Assembly (NCBI RefSeq): GCF_008124715.1
Contig: NZ_VNHO01000002.1
Span: 62,001 to 126,000 of the forward strand
DNA length: 64,000 nucleotides
DNA from: Thermosediminibacter litoriperuensis
GTDB taxonomy: Bacteria; Bacillota; Thermosediminibacteria; Thermosediminibacterales; Thermosediminibacteraceae
Direction of reading: 5' to 3'
Position 1 is the first letter of the stretch. Each line of letters starts with the position of its first letter. The notes beneath the pieces were generated by a model. It searched no databases. It was not told the DNA's origin and was given only the letters and a program-made list of their open reading frames with translations. The translations under genes and the position numbers were made by a program. Below are positions 56,568 to 64,000 of this stretch, piece by piece.

Positions 56568-56723
56568 TTTATATCATCCTCTCCCGTATTATATATTATA
56601 AGGTTATTTATTTTTCAAAGCTGCCTGTAGGTTAATTATATCACATATTGAGAAGCGGGCGCATAAATGATATTATCATAGTAAGCTGCGATCTGTAATT
56701 TTCTGGAGAAGGGGGGGGTAAGA

Positions 56724-57578
56724 TTGAAGAGGTTTCTGATTTTGCTCCTTGCGGCTTTATTCCTGCTTCCAGCTTTCGCCCTGGCAAACGGTGGCGATAT
56801 GGTACAGCTGGGCGGTGATGTGGTGATAGGACCCGGTCAGGTGTTGGACGGCGACGCCGTGGCGATTATGGGCAGCGTAATTGTTAATGGAAAGGTTTTG
56901 GGCGACGCTGTGGCAGTCATGGGTGACGTGGTCGTTAACGGAACAGTGGAAGGCGGCGTTACAGCTGTGGGCGGTAGGGTCGTAATCGGAGAAAACGGCA
57001 GAGTGCTGGGCAAGATAAGCCAGGTCGGCGCAGCCGGCAGCATCGGTGAGATGTTGAGAAATCTGGGGAAGTACCAATTTTACCGGAATGACGGAATGGT
57101 GGGCCGCCCCTTTATGCCTCGATTTGCCGTTTTCAATCTTGTGCGCTTCCTGGGTATTGCAGCCCTCGGAGCCCTGACCGTAGTGCTGTTTCCCAACAGC
57201 GTGCTGATAGCAGCGGAAGCCGTGGATAAAGGCACCGGGCGCAAGTTTCTGATAGGGCTCGCCTTGTTGCTGCTGATGCCGGTAGTCGCGGTACTTCTCG
57301 CGCTCACGCTCATAGGGATCCCCTTAATACCCGTTGCCATACTATTGATGGCTGCCGCCGGTTTTTTCGGCTACCTGGGGATAAGCGTATTCCTGGGGAG
57401 AAAGCTGAACGATCATCTGCGCGTGAATTCCGGTCTTTTTACGGAATACATTCTGGGAGCTCTTGTGCTCTGGCTTGTACAGCTGATCCCCTTCGCCGGG
57501 AGAATAATTTCATTGGCGGTTCTCATACTGTCCCTGGGCATCACCACCGAAACCAGATTCGGCACGAAGCAGGCGTAA
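56724..57578 (+). CDS. Bactofilin-like beta-repeat protein with C-terminal membrane domain
   Basis: Signal peptide (LILLLAALFLLPAFALA), then a repeated GD/VxG pattern (GDVVIGPGQVLDGDAVAIMGSVIVNGKVLGDAVAVMGDVVVNGTVEGGVTAVGGRVVI), like the right-handed beta-helix of polymer-forming bactofilins, followed by about four hydrophobic segments from residue 135. The function is unknown; the repeat would sit outside the membrane. GGAGAAGGGGGGGG precedes the start; an upstream TTG or ATG variation is possible. Confidence 0.75.
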   Translation: MKRFLILLLAALFLLPAFALANGGDMVQLGGDVVIGPGQVLDGDAVAIMGSVIVNGKVLGDAVAVMGDVVVNGTVEGGVTAVGGRVVIGENGRVLGKISQVGAAGSIGEMLRNLGKYQFYRNDGMVGRPFMPRFAVFNLVRFLGIAALGALTVVLFPNSVLIAAEAVDKGTGRKFLIGLALLLLMPVVAVLLALTLIGIPLIPVAILLMAAAGFFGYLGISVFLGRKLNDHLRVNSGLFTEYILGALVLWLVQLIPFAGRIISLAVLILSLGITTETRFGTKQA

Positions 57579-57676
57579 AAATTTTGTTAAAAATATTGAA
57601 AAGCCCTGCCGAAAAATATATTTATTTTTAATAACATGTTATAATATTGAGTAGATCACGGCCATGAGGTGGAAAG

Positions 57677-58498
57677 ATGTATTTACAGCTTTATGAGCTT
57701 TTCAAGGGCTTCCGGTTGATGGACCTTCTCGATATAGCCATTGTGGCTTACGTATCTTTCAAGGCCATACAGCTCATCCGCGGCACGCGGGCGGTCCAGC
57801 TTTTAAGAGGCCTGGTCGTATTCGTGGTATTTACCAAAGTGAGCGAATGGCTCGGCCTTTACACAATAAACTGGCTGTTGAAGAACGCCATGACCGTCGG
57901 TGTCATAGCGCTTCTCGTCGTATTCCAGCCGGAGCTGCGGAGAGCCCTGGAACAGCTGGGCAGGAGCAGGTTTTTTGCAAGCCCGCTATTAGGCCTTGGA
58001 GAAGAGGAACTGAACTGGCTCATCGATAACCTGGCCGAGGCCGCCGAGGAGCTTTCAAAGAACAGGATAGGTGCGCTCATGGTGCTGGAAAGGCAGACCG
58101 GCCTCAACGAGTATATCGAGACCGGCGTCAAGATAGGGGGTTATGTGACCGCCGAACTTCTGATAAACATCTTCATACCCAATACCCCCCTTCACGACGG
58201 AGCCGTTATAATACGCAACGACAAGATAATGGCTGCGGGCTGCTATCTTCCCCTGACGGAAAACCCCAACCTCAGCAAGGAGCTGGGTACCAGGCACAGG
58301 GCGGCTCTGGGCGTTACGGAGCAGTCCGACGCCGTGGCTATAATAGTCTCGGAGGAGACCGGCGTAATTTCTGTGGCCAGGGAAGGTAAGCTGACCCGCT
58401 ACTTAGACGTCAAGACCCTGAAGAACATGCTGAAAGAAGTTTACCAACTGAACGAGAAAAAACCAAACCTCTTGTATTGGAGGAGATTAAATGGGTAG
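57677..58498 (+). CDS. cdaA: Diadenylate cyclase CdaA
   Basis: Makes cyclic di-AMP, the second messenger of potassium and wall homeostasis. Three N-terminal membrane helices, then the DAC domain: LIDNLAEAAEELSKNRIGALMVLERQTGL, FIPNTPLHDGAVIIRNDKIMAAGCYLPL (DGA) and GTRHRAALGVTEQSDAVAIIVSEETG (RHR). Length 273 is normal. It overlaps cdaR by 8 bases. Confidence 0.96.
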   Translation: MYLQLYELFKGFRLMDLLDIAIVAYVSFKAIQLIRGTRAVQLLRGLVVFVVFTKVSEWLGLYTINWLLKNAMTVGVIALLVVFQPELRRALEQLGRSRFFASPLLGLGEEELNWLIDNLAEAAEELSKNRIGALMVLERQTGLNEYIETGVKIGGYVTAELLINIFIPNTPLHDGAVIIRNDKIMAAGCYLPLTENPNLSKELGTRHRAALGVTEQSDAVAIIVSEETGVISVAREGKLTRYLDVKTLKNMLKEVYQLNEKKPNLLYWRRLNG

Positions 58499-59711
58499 GT
58501 ATTTCTCCAGCGACGCGGCCTTGAAGGTAATATCCGTGCTGGTGGCCCTGGTCATGTGGATGTATGTGATGAACGAGCAGAATCCGCAGGTAACCTATGT
58601 GATCAGGGACGTGCCCGTGCAGCTGAAATACCTGGACGATTCAAAGCTCGCCCTGAAGGACCCTACCCAGCAGTATTTCGTAAACGTCAAGGTCAGGGCA
58701 AGGCGCAGCATAATAACAGGCCTTAAGGCTGAGGATATTGTGGCGGAAGCAAACCTCCGGGGGCGGATAGAGGGTGAAAACCTGCTGCCCGTCAGCGTGA
58801 ACGTGCCTGCGGGCGTGGAATTGCTGGACTTTTCCCCCAGGGAGATCATGGTGGTCCTGGACGCGGTCGTTGAGGAGCAGATGCCGGTATACGTGGATGT
58901 CAAGGGAGTGCCCGCCGAAGGTTTTGCCGCCAGGACGCCTGTAGCGACACCTCAGGCCGTGCTGGTGAAGGGCCCCAGGACTCTGGTAAATTCTATCAGG
59001 AGGGCCGTGGTGGAACTGGATGTCACGGGGAAAAACGGCGTGGTCACCGCCACCCTGCCCGTGAGGGTCGTGGATGCAAAGGGGAACGAACAGAGAGGAG
59101 TTACCTTCAGGCCCGACATGGTGGAGGTTACCGTGCCCATAGTGCCCGTATCCACGGTGACCGTAAGGCCCGACCTCAGGGGCCAGCCCCTGGAAGGGTT
59201 TGTAGTAAGAGAAGTGAGGGTTGAGCCGTCGGTGGTTATGATTACCGGCAACAGCGACGCCCTCAAAAATATAAGGGAAATTTCTACAGAACCCGTAAAC
59301 ATAAGCGGCCTTGCCAGAAGCATTGCCGCCGACGCCGAATTGCAGATGCCCCGGGGGATACTGCCCTTCGATGAAGCCCTGAAGAAGGTGAAGGTCGTGG
59401 TGGAAATCGAGAGGGTCCAGTCCCGCACCGTAAGCTTCAGCAGCAGCGATATAAGCTTCCGGAACCTGGGCGAGGGATTAACAGCCGTACCCGAAGAGGG
59501 ACAATTCGTGTTGACAGTCAGAGGGCCGGAGAGTATTATAAATAAAGCGGATAAAAATTCAGTGGAAATATACGCCGACGCTTCGGGACTCGGAGAGGGC
59601 GAATATTCTCTCAGGATCAGGGCTGAAGTACCCGAACCCTATCAGGTAATAAGAATAGAGCCCGAAAACGTAAAGGTAACGATACAAAAAGACTATAGGG
59701 CTGGATTATAA
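58491..59711 (+). CDS. cdaR: CdaA regulator CdaR (YbbR-domain protein)
   Basis: Membrane-anchored regulator of CdaA. One N-terminal helix (AALKVISVLVALVMWMYVMNEQNP), then about four YbbR repeats of roughly 90 residues, each beginning like VPVYVDVKGVPAEGF and containing PxxVxVxGP (PQAVLVKGPRTLVNSI). The ATG start lies inside the end of cdaA. Order cdaA-cdaR-glmM is the standard. Confidence 0.93.
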   Translation: MGRYFSSDAALKVISVLVALVMWMYVMNEQNPQVTYVIRDVPVQLKYLDDSKLALKDPTQQYFVNVKVRARRSIITGLKAEDIVAEANLRGRIEGENLLPVSVNVPAGVELLDFSPREIMVVLDAVVEEQMPVYVDVKGVPAEGFAARTPVATPQAVLVKGPRTLVNSIRRAVVELDVTGKNGVVTATLPVRVVDAKGNEQRGVTFRPDMVEVTVPIVPVSTVTVRPDLRGQPLEGFVVREVRVEPSVVMITGNSDALKNIREISTEPVNISGLARSIAADAELQMPRGILPFDEALKKVKVVVEIERVQSRTVSFSSSDISFRNLGEGLTAVPEEGQFVLTVRGPESIINKADKNSVEIYADASGLGEGEYSLRIRAEVPEPYQVIRIEPENVKVTIQKDYRAGL

Positions 59712-59743
59712 AAACAGCCATACCATGGGAGAGGAGATAGCAC

Positions 59744-61084
59744 ATGACGGAAAGGCTTTTTGGCACCGACGGAGTAAGGGGAATAGCCAATAAGGAACTG
59801 ACGCCGTTACTTGCTTATCATCTGGGAAGAGCGGGGGCTTACGTGCTCTCTGAAACCCATGATAAACCCACGGTAGTGGTGGGCAGGGACACCCGCATAT
59901 CCGGGGATATGCTGGAATCGGCCCTCATAGCCGGTATATGTTCTGTGGGAGCCAACGTGCTCAGGGTGGGGGTAATGCCGACTCCCGCCGTAGCTTTTTT
60001 AACCCGCCATTTCAGAGCCGACGCCGGTGTGGTCATTTCCGCGTCCCACAACCCCGTGGAGTACAACGGCATAAAGTTTTTCAACGGCGAGGGCTTCAAG
60101 CTGCCCGACGCCATGGAGGACGAGATCGAGGCCCTGGTGAAGAACCCCGACGGCCGTATACAAAACCCCACGGGGCCGGCCGTGGGCAGGGTCGTGACCG
60201 AGGACGGCCTGCGCCCCTACGCCGATTTTATAAAATCCGCAGCGGGGACGGATTTCAAGGGCCTCAAGATAGCCATCGACTGCGCCAACGGGGCTGCATA
60301 CCGGGTGGCTCCGCTGGTGTTCCGCGAGCTGGGGGCTGAGGTCTTCGTGATAAACGACCGCCCCGACGGCTGCAACATCAACGTCAACTGCGGCTCCACC
60401 AACCCCGAGGTCATATCCCGGTTTGTGAGGGAAGTAGGGGCCGACGTGGGCCTATCCTTTGACGGCGACGCCGACCGGCTTATCGCTGTAGACGAAAAGG
60501 GCCAGGTAGTCGACGGCGACCACATCATGGCCGTATGCGCCGAATACATGAACCGCAAAGGGCTGCTGAAAAACGGCACCGTTGTCGCTACCGTAATGAG
60601 CAACATGGGCTTTGAGGTCGCCCTCAAAAAGGCCGGAATAAAGACGGTGAGGGCCAAAGTGGGTGACCGCTACGTGCTGGAGGAAATGTTAAGGGGAGGC
60701 TACAATTTAGGCGGCGAGCAGTCGGGCCACATAATCTTCCTCGACCACAACACCACCGGGGACGGCCTCCTTACCGCCGTAAAGCTGCTTTCGGTGATGG
60801 TGCAGGAAGCAAAGCCCCTCTCCGAGTTAAGGAGTATAATGAAGGTTTATCCCCAGATCCTGGTAAACGTGAAGGTAATGGATAAAACCGGGTACGGCAA
60901 AAGCCAGAGGATTAAGGAGGCGGTCGAAGAAGCCGAAGCCCTGCTGGGCGAAAACGGCCGTGTCGTGGTGCGCCCCTCTGGGACCGAACCCCTTATCCGG
61001 GTCATGGTGGAGGGAGAGGAAGAGCAGGTCATAAAAGATCTGGCCGACCGGCTGGCCGAAGTGATAAGAAAGGAACTGTCTTAA
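59744..61084 (+). CDS. glmM: Phosphoglucosamine mutase
   Basis: Interconverts glucosamine-6-P and glucosamine-1-P. LFGTDGVRGIANKELTP at the start, the phosphoserine motif GVVISASHNPVEYNGIKFF (active Ser at about residue 100), metal loop SFDGDADRLI, and phosphate-binding RPSGTEPLIRVM. Length 446. GAGAGGAGAT precedes the ATG. CdaA activity is controlled by GlmM binding in other Firmicutes. Confidence 0.96.
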   Translation: MTERLFGTDGVRGIANKELTPLLAYHLGRAGAYVLSETHDKPTVVVGRDTRISGDMLESALIAGICSVGANVLRVGVMPTPAVAFLTRHFRADAGVVISASHNPVEYNGIKFFNGEGFKLPDAMEDEIEALVKNPDGRIQNPTGPAVGRVVTEDGLRPYADFIKSAAGTDFKGLKIAIDCANGAAYRVAPLVFRELGAEVFVINDRPDGCNINVNCGSTNPEVISRFVREVGADVGLSFDGDADRLIAVDEKGQVVDGDHIMAVCAEYMNRKGLLKNGTVVATVMSNMGFEVALKKAGIKTVRAKVGDRYVLEEMLRGGYNLGGEQSGHIIFLDHNTTGDGLLTAVKLLSVMVQEAKPLSELRSIMKVYPQILVNVKVMDKTGYGKSQRIKEAVEEAEALLGENGRVVVRPSGTEPLIRVMVEGEEEQVIKDLADRLAEVIRKELS

Positions 61085-61207
61085 GATGCGACCATTTTAA
61101 GGAGGTGATGGGGTCGAAAGGAGCCGCTCGACACGGGGAAAAACAGCGGGAGGGGGTATGAGACCACAAAGGAGTCTATGAGTATGAGTATTTCAACTAA
61201 CCGAAAA
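61085..61207 (+). other. Leader region before the glmS ribozyme, with a possible 17-codon ORF
   Basis: AAGGAGGTGAT (61099-61109) is a full complement of the 16S 3' end and overlaps ATG 61108, which starts a short ORF ending at TGA 61161. The spacing is too short for good initiation, so translation is doubtful. Otherwise I see no gene. Confidence 0.35.
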
Positions 61208-61355
61208 AGCGCCTGAGCTCCCGGATAGCTTCTTCGGGAGCTGACGAGGATGGGGTTTATCGAGTTTTCGGCGGATGCCCCACGGTGAACTGCCACCGTA
61301 AGAGGCCTACAAAACCGGCGAGCGATCGCTGGGACAAAGGGGCCTTCAGCAGAAT
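61200..61355 (+). ncRNA. glmS ribozyme (GlcN6P-activated self-cleaving RNA)
   Basis: The core reads AGCGCCTGAGCTCCC, a hairpin arm, then GGGAGCTGACGAGGATGG, GGTTTATCGAGTTTTCGGCG and GATGCCCCACGG, matching the glmS ribozyme closely. Cleavage is expected between A61208 and G61209 when glucosamine-6-phosphate binds, leading to decay of the downstream glmS mRNA. The 3' pseudoknot part runs to about 61355. Confidence 0.95.
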
Positions 61356-61439
61356 TAAGATGGTTTGAAATAACCAGCTTTAAAGGCCGTTATTGATCGA
61401 ACCTTGAAAATACAACAGGAGAAAGGCAGGAAGAGACTT

Positions 61440-63269
61440 ATGTGCGGAATTGTCGGCTATGTGGGAGACAGGGAAGCCGCTCCCGTTCTGATAGATGGGT
61501 TGAAAAGGCTGGAATACAGGGGTTACGATTCGGCGGGCATCGCCGTATACAACTCCCACAGCATGAAAGTGGTGAAGAGCGAGGGCAAGATAAAGGTCCT
61601 GGAAGACAAGATAGGGGGGGCTTATCCGGAAGGCCGCATGGGTATAGGGCACACCCGCTGGGCCACCCACGGCAGGCCGTCCGACGTCAACGCCCATCCC
61701 CACGGCGACTGCTCCGGGGATTTCATAGTGGTGCACAACGGCATCATCGAGAACTTCCAGGAGCTCAAGGAATGGCTCGAATCCCAGGGCCATAAATTCG
61801 AATCCGAGACCGATACGGAAGTCGTGCCCCATCTGATAGAGCACTTCTACGATGGAGACCTGTTTCGTGCAGTGAGGATGGCGGTAAACAAGCTTGAAGG
61901 CTCCTTCGCCCTCGGAGTGATTTCCTGCAGGGAGCCGGGGACCCTGGTGGCTGCAAGGAAGTCCAGCCCCCTCATTGTCGGCCTCGGCAACAGAGAAAAT
62001 TTCGTGGCATCGGATATACCGGCCATACTCCAGTATACCCGCAACGTCTATATCCTCGAGGACGGCGAGATGGCCAGGATTACCAAGGACAGCGTCGAGA
62101 TTACGGACTTTGAAGGGAACCTGGTAACTAAAGAGATATTCCAGGTCAAGTGGGACGCCGTCGCCGCCGAAAAGGGCGGTTACGCCCACTTCATGCTGAA
62201 GGAGATCCACGAACAGCCGAGGGCCCTGCGGGATACCATGACCGGCAGGCTTTACCCCGATAAGGGCGAGGTCCGCCTGGACGACATAAAGATAACGAAA
62301 GAAGAACTGGAGAGCCTGAAGAAGGTATTCATAGTGGCCTGCGGCACCGCCTACCACGCCGGCGTCGTGGGCAAGTATGTGATTGAAAAGCTCGCCCGCA
62401 TACCGGTGGAGGTTGACCTGGCATCGGAATTCCGCTACAGGGAGCCCATGGTCGGCAAAGACACGCTGGTGATAATAATCAGCCAATCCGGGGAAACCGC
62501 CGACACGCTGGCGGCCCTGCGCGAATCCAAAAATCTGGGCGCCAGGGTGCTGGCAATAACCAACGTGGTGGGCAGCTCCGTTTCCCGGGAGGCCGACGAC
62601 GTGCTCTACACCTGGGCCGGCCCCGAAATCGCCGTGGCTTCCACCAAGGCGTACAGCACCCAGCTCGTAGCCCTGAACCTGATAGCCCTCCACTTTGCAA
62701 AACTCCTCGGAACCGTTTCCGGCGAGGAATTTAAGGAAATCGGGCTGGCCATGAAAAAGCTGCCCGACCAGGCGAAGGCCATCCTGGATGCTGAAGACGG
62801 GATCAAGCAGATGGCCGAAAGGTATGCGGACAGAGAACATATCTTCTACATCGGCCGGGGCATGGACTACGCGGTGGCCATGGAAGGGGCCCTGAAGCTT
62901 AAGGAAATCTCCTACATCCACGCCGAGGCCTATGCCGCCGGCGAACTGAAGCACGGCACCCTGGCCCTCATAACCGAAGGAGTACCCGTGATATCCCTGG
63001 TAACCCAGGAACACCTCTATGAAAAGACCCTGAGCAACATAAAGGAGGTCAAAGCCAGGGACGCAGCGGTGATAGCCCTGGCCAACGAGGGCAACGAAGA
63101 GATCGCAAAATCGGTGGACCACGTCATATACATCCCCAAGACCCACCCAATGCTCACGCCGGTGCTGGCTGTAATGCCCCTGCAGCTCTTCGCCTACTAC
63201 GCTGCGGTGGCCAGAGGCTGCGACGTGGATAAACCCAGGAATCTAGCCAAGAGCGTGACGGTGGAGTAG
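61440..63269 (+). CDS. glmS: Glutamine-fructose-6-phosphate aminotransferase
   Basis: Makes glucosamine-6-phosphate from fructose-6-P and glutamine, first step to UDP-GlcNAc. After Met the N-terminal Cys nucleophile (CGIVGYVGDREAAPVLIDGLKRLEYRGYDSAGIA), then GHTRWATHGRPSDVNAHPH, then two SIS domains (CGTAYHAGVVGKYVIEKLARIPVEV, SQSGETADTLAALRE) and the C-terminal KSVTVE. ATG 61440 is required by the Cys; the open frame begins at 61404. Length 609. Preceded by the glmS ribozyme. Confidence 0.97.
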   Translation: MCGIVGYVGDREAAPVLIDGLKRLEYRGYDSAGIAVYNSHSMKVVKSEGKIKVLEDKIGGAYPEGRMGIGHTRWATHGRPSDVNAHPHGDCSGDFIVVHNGIIENFQELKEWLESQGHKFESETDTEVVPHLIEHFYDGDLFRAVRMAVNKLEGSFALGVISCREPGTLVAARKSSPLIVGLGNRENFVASDIPAILQYTRNVYILEDGEMARITKDSVEITDFEGNLVTKEIFQVKWDAVAAEKGGYAHFMLKEIHEQPRALRDTMTGRLYPDKGEVRLDDIKITKEELESLKKVFIVACGTAYHAGVVGKYVIEKLARIPVEVDLASEFRYREPMVGKDTLVIIISQSGETADTLAALRESKNLGARVLAITNVVGSSVSREADDVLYTWAGPEIAVASTKAYSTQLVALNLIALHFAKLLGTVSGEEFKEIGLAMKKLPDQAKAILDAEDGIKQMAERYADREHIFYIGRGMDYAVAMEGALKLKEISYIHAEAYAAGELKHGTLALITEGVPVISLVTQEHLYEKTLSNIKEVKARDAAVIALANEGNEEIAKSVDHVIYIPKTHPMLTPVLAVMPLQLFAYYAAVARGCDVDKPRNLAKSVTVE

Positions 63270-63282
63270 GGCAGAGAATAGG

Positions 63283-63460
63283 GAAGGGATAAGTGTATTT
63301 TTCATTTATTCCTCTCACCCATGCAAAAAAAGTGATTCCAAGTAGGAAGGGATAAGGGAAAAGGATAAATGAAGGGATAAGGATAAAGGGTAAAGGAATA
63401 AGGAAAGGGATAAGTGAAAGGCCTTGAAAATAGAAGCCTGACATCACTTATCCCTTTTTT
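63283..63460 (+). repeat. Degenerate GGGATAAG repeat with terminal hairpin
   Basis: GGGATAAG, GGATAAA and similar words recur about ten times between 63283 and 63418. At the end, AAAGGGATAAGTGA (63404-63417) pairs with TCACTTATCCCTTT (63444-63457), a perfect 14-bp stem with a 26-base loop followed by T, so it probably serves as the glmS terminator. Confidence 0.6.
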
Positions 63461-63860
63461 CCTTAAGCCATGATCCTGCCCCTTTGGAACAACTTTTTTC
63501 ATACAAATTAGAGTAGTATTCGGAAAATAATAGGAAAAATAATACTGATTTACGGAAAAACTTTATTACCTCCCATAAAATCCCAGGTAGATTTTATGCG
63601 GGTTGGAGGGAAGGGAAATGGAAAGGGTTTTTTTTAAATTAACATAGTTAGGGGCAAGGAAAAAAGGGAGAAGGATCAAGTTTGGAAATTATTTTTGGCT
63701 GAAGTTTTTCCGTGAAAAATAAAGTCGTTCCGTAAGGTGAAAAAAGTTTTTTCATTAATGTTAGTAAAAAATGAGATAGTCTTTGGGAAATAACTTATTT
63801 GAAGAAATCTAAACTTTTGTTATATTTATATTTAGATTTGTGAAAGAGGAGGGGCTGGAA
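63461..63860. other. AT-rich intergenic region with no recognisable gene
   Basis: About 400 bases, strongly AT-rich, unlike the flanking operon. A possible hairpin is CATAAAATC...GATTTTATG (63577-63599). No convincing coding frame. It may hold the promoter of the next gene. Confidence 0.5.
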
Positions 63861-64000
63861 ATGGATCGGAAGATAGCTTTTATCAAGGACTGCATGAGAG
63901 ATTGTCATATTATTGATAAAGAAACATTGAAAGAAAAAGTCATTGATGTTATCAATAAAAACAATGATTATATAAGTCAACTTGAGGATGGAGATACTGG
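63861..64000 (+). CDS. Hypothetical protein, cut by the window end
   Basis: ATG 63861 follows AGAGGAGGGGC. The visible 46 codons read MDRKIAFIKDCMRDCHIIDKETLKEKVIDVINKNND and onward, acidic/basic and probably helical. Codon use is AT-rich, unlike glmS. I do not recognise the family; the rest of the gene is outside the window. Confidence 0.6.
   Translation, partial: MDRKIAFIKDCMRDCHIIDKETLKEKVIDVINKNNDYISQLEDGDT

Noticed and set aside
61380-63146. Minus-strand 588-codon frame opposite glmS
   Set aside because: glmS on the plus strand has complete catalytic motifs; the antisense frame results from codon bias.
63283-63420. Possible CRISPR or tandem-repeat array
   Set aside because: Repeats are short, degenerate and not separated by unique spacers of even length; no cas genes nearby.

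Overview
The window reads as a chromosomal segment of an anaerobic, endospore-forming, flagellated, probably thermophilic Firmicute of the Thermoanaerobacterales/Thermosediminibacter type. The evidence is the Bacillus/Clostridium gene order atp operon - ywmB - murA - spoIID - spoIIQ - spoIIID - mbl - flagellar rod genes - fabZ, strong AGGAGG ribosome sites with many GTG/TTG starts, and strictly anaerobic functions (NrdD/NrdG, HydF, a selenocysteine-containing SelD). The species call is inference. No rRNA, tRNA, CRISPR array or insertion sequence was seen.

Layout. 1-4.7 kb: 3' part of the F1Fo ATP synthase operon (atpH partial, A, G, D, C), with an epsilon subunit that lacks its helical domain. 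4.7-12.6 kb: the cell-wall/sporulation/flagellar-rod block. 12.6-15.1 kb: a lipoprotein gene whose start codon lies in the loop of a perfect 17-bp inverted repeat, then on the minus strand an alpha-ribazole salvage pair (cblS, cblT) behind a cobalamin riboswitch and terminator. 15.3-21.8 kb: an AT-richer hexuronate island (fructuronate reductase, TRAP transporter with a frameshifted DctM, mannonate dehydratase, GntR regulator) with palindromic candidate operators. 21.8-24.6 kb: a two-component system with a Spy-like protein. 24.8-30.7 kb: a sigma-54-driven GTPase (cyclic-2,3-DPG synthetase family), a RocR-like activator, a RocB-like peptidase and an isoaspartyl dipeptidase. 30.8-31.9 kb: niacin transporter and NiaR, with an operator over the promoter. 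32-40.4 kb: NrdD/NrdG, a PadR regulator with a Cys/His-rich N-terminus and a split permease, a MobA-like protein, a cation/proton antiporter coupled to a PII-like protein, and TrmI. 40.4-42.1 kb: a DUF3343 protein and SelD with an in-frame TGA.

42.2-53.3 kb is mainly a glycerol/dihydroxyacetone region: GlpP antiterminator, two small membrane proteins (likely the glycerol transporter), GlpK, a three-gene glycerol-3-phosphate oxidation module, an HPr-PAS-sigma54 activator fusion, and DhaK-DhaL-DhaM. Sigma-54 -24/-12 promoters precede both glpP and dhaK. Two terminators inside the glp cluster share an upstream TGGAGAAG motif and are candidate GlpP targets. The picture is control by PTS and sigma-54 at initiation and by GlpP at termination.

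53.3-64 kb: an ArsR/permease/CXXC-protein cluster, HydF, a bactofilin-like membrane protein, the cdaA-cdaR-glmM-glmS cluster with a glmS ribozyme, then about 590 bases of AT-rich DNA with a degenerate GGGATAAG repeat, and the start of an unrecognised gene cut by the window end. Many starts below were moved downstream of the longest open frame on the basis of ribosome-site spacing.
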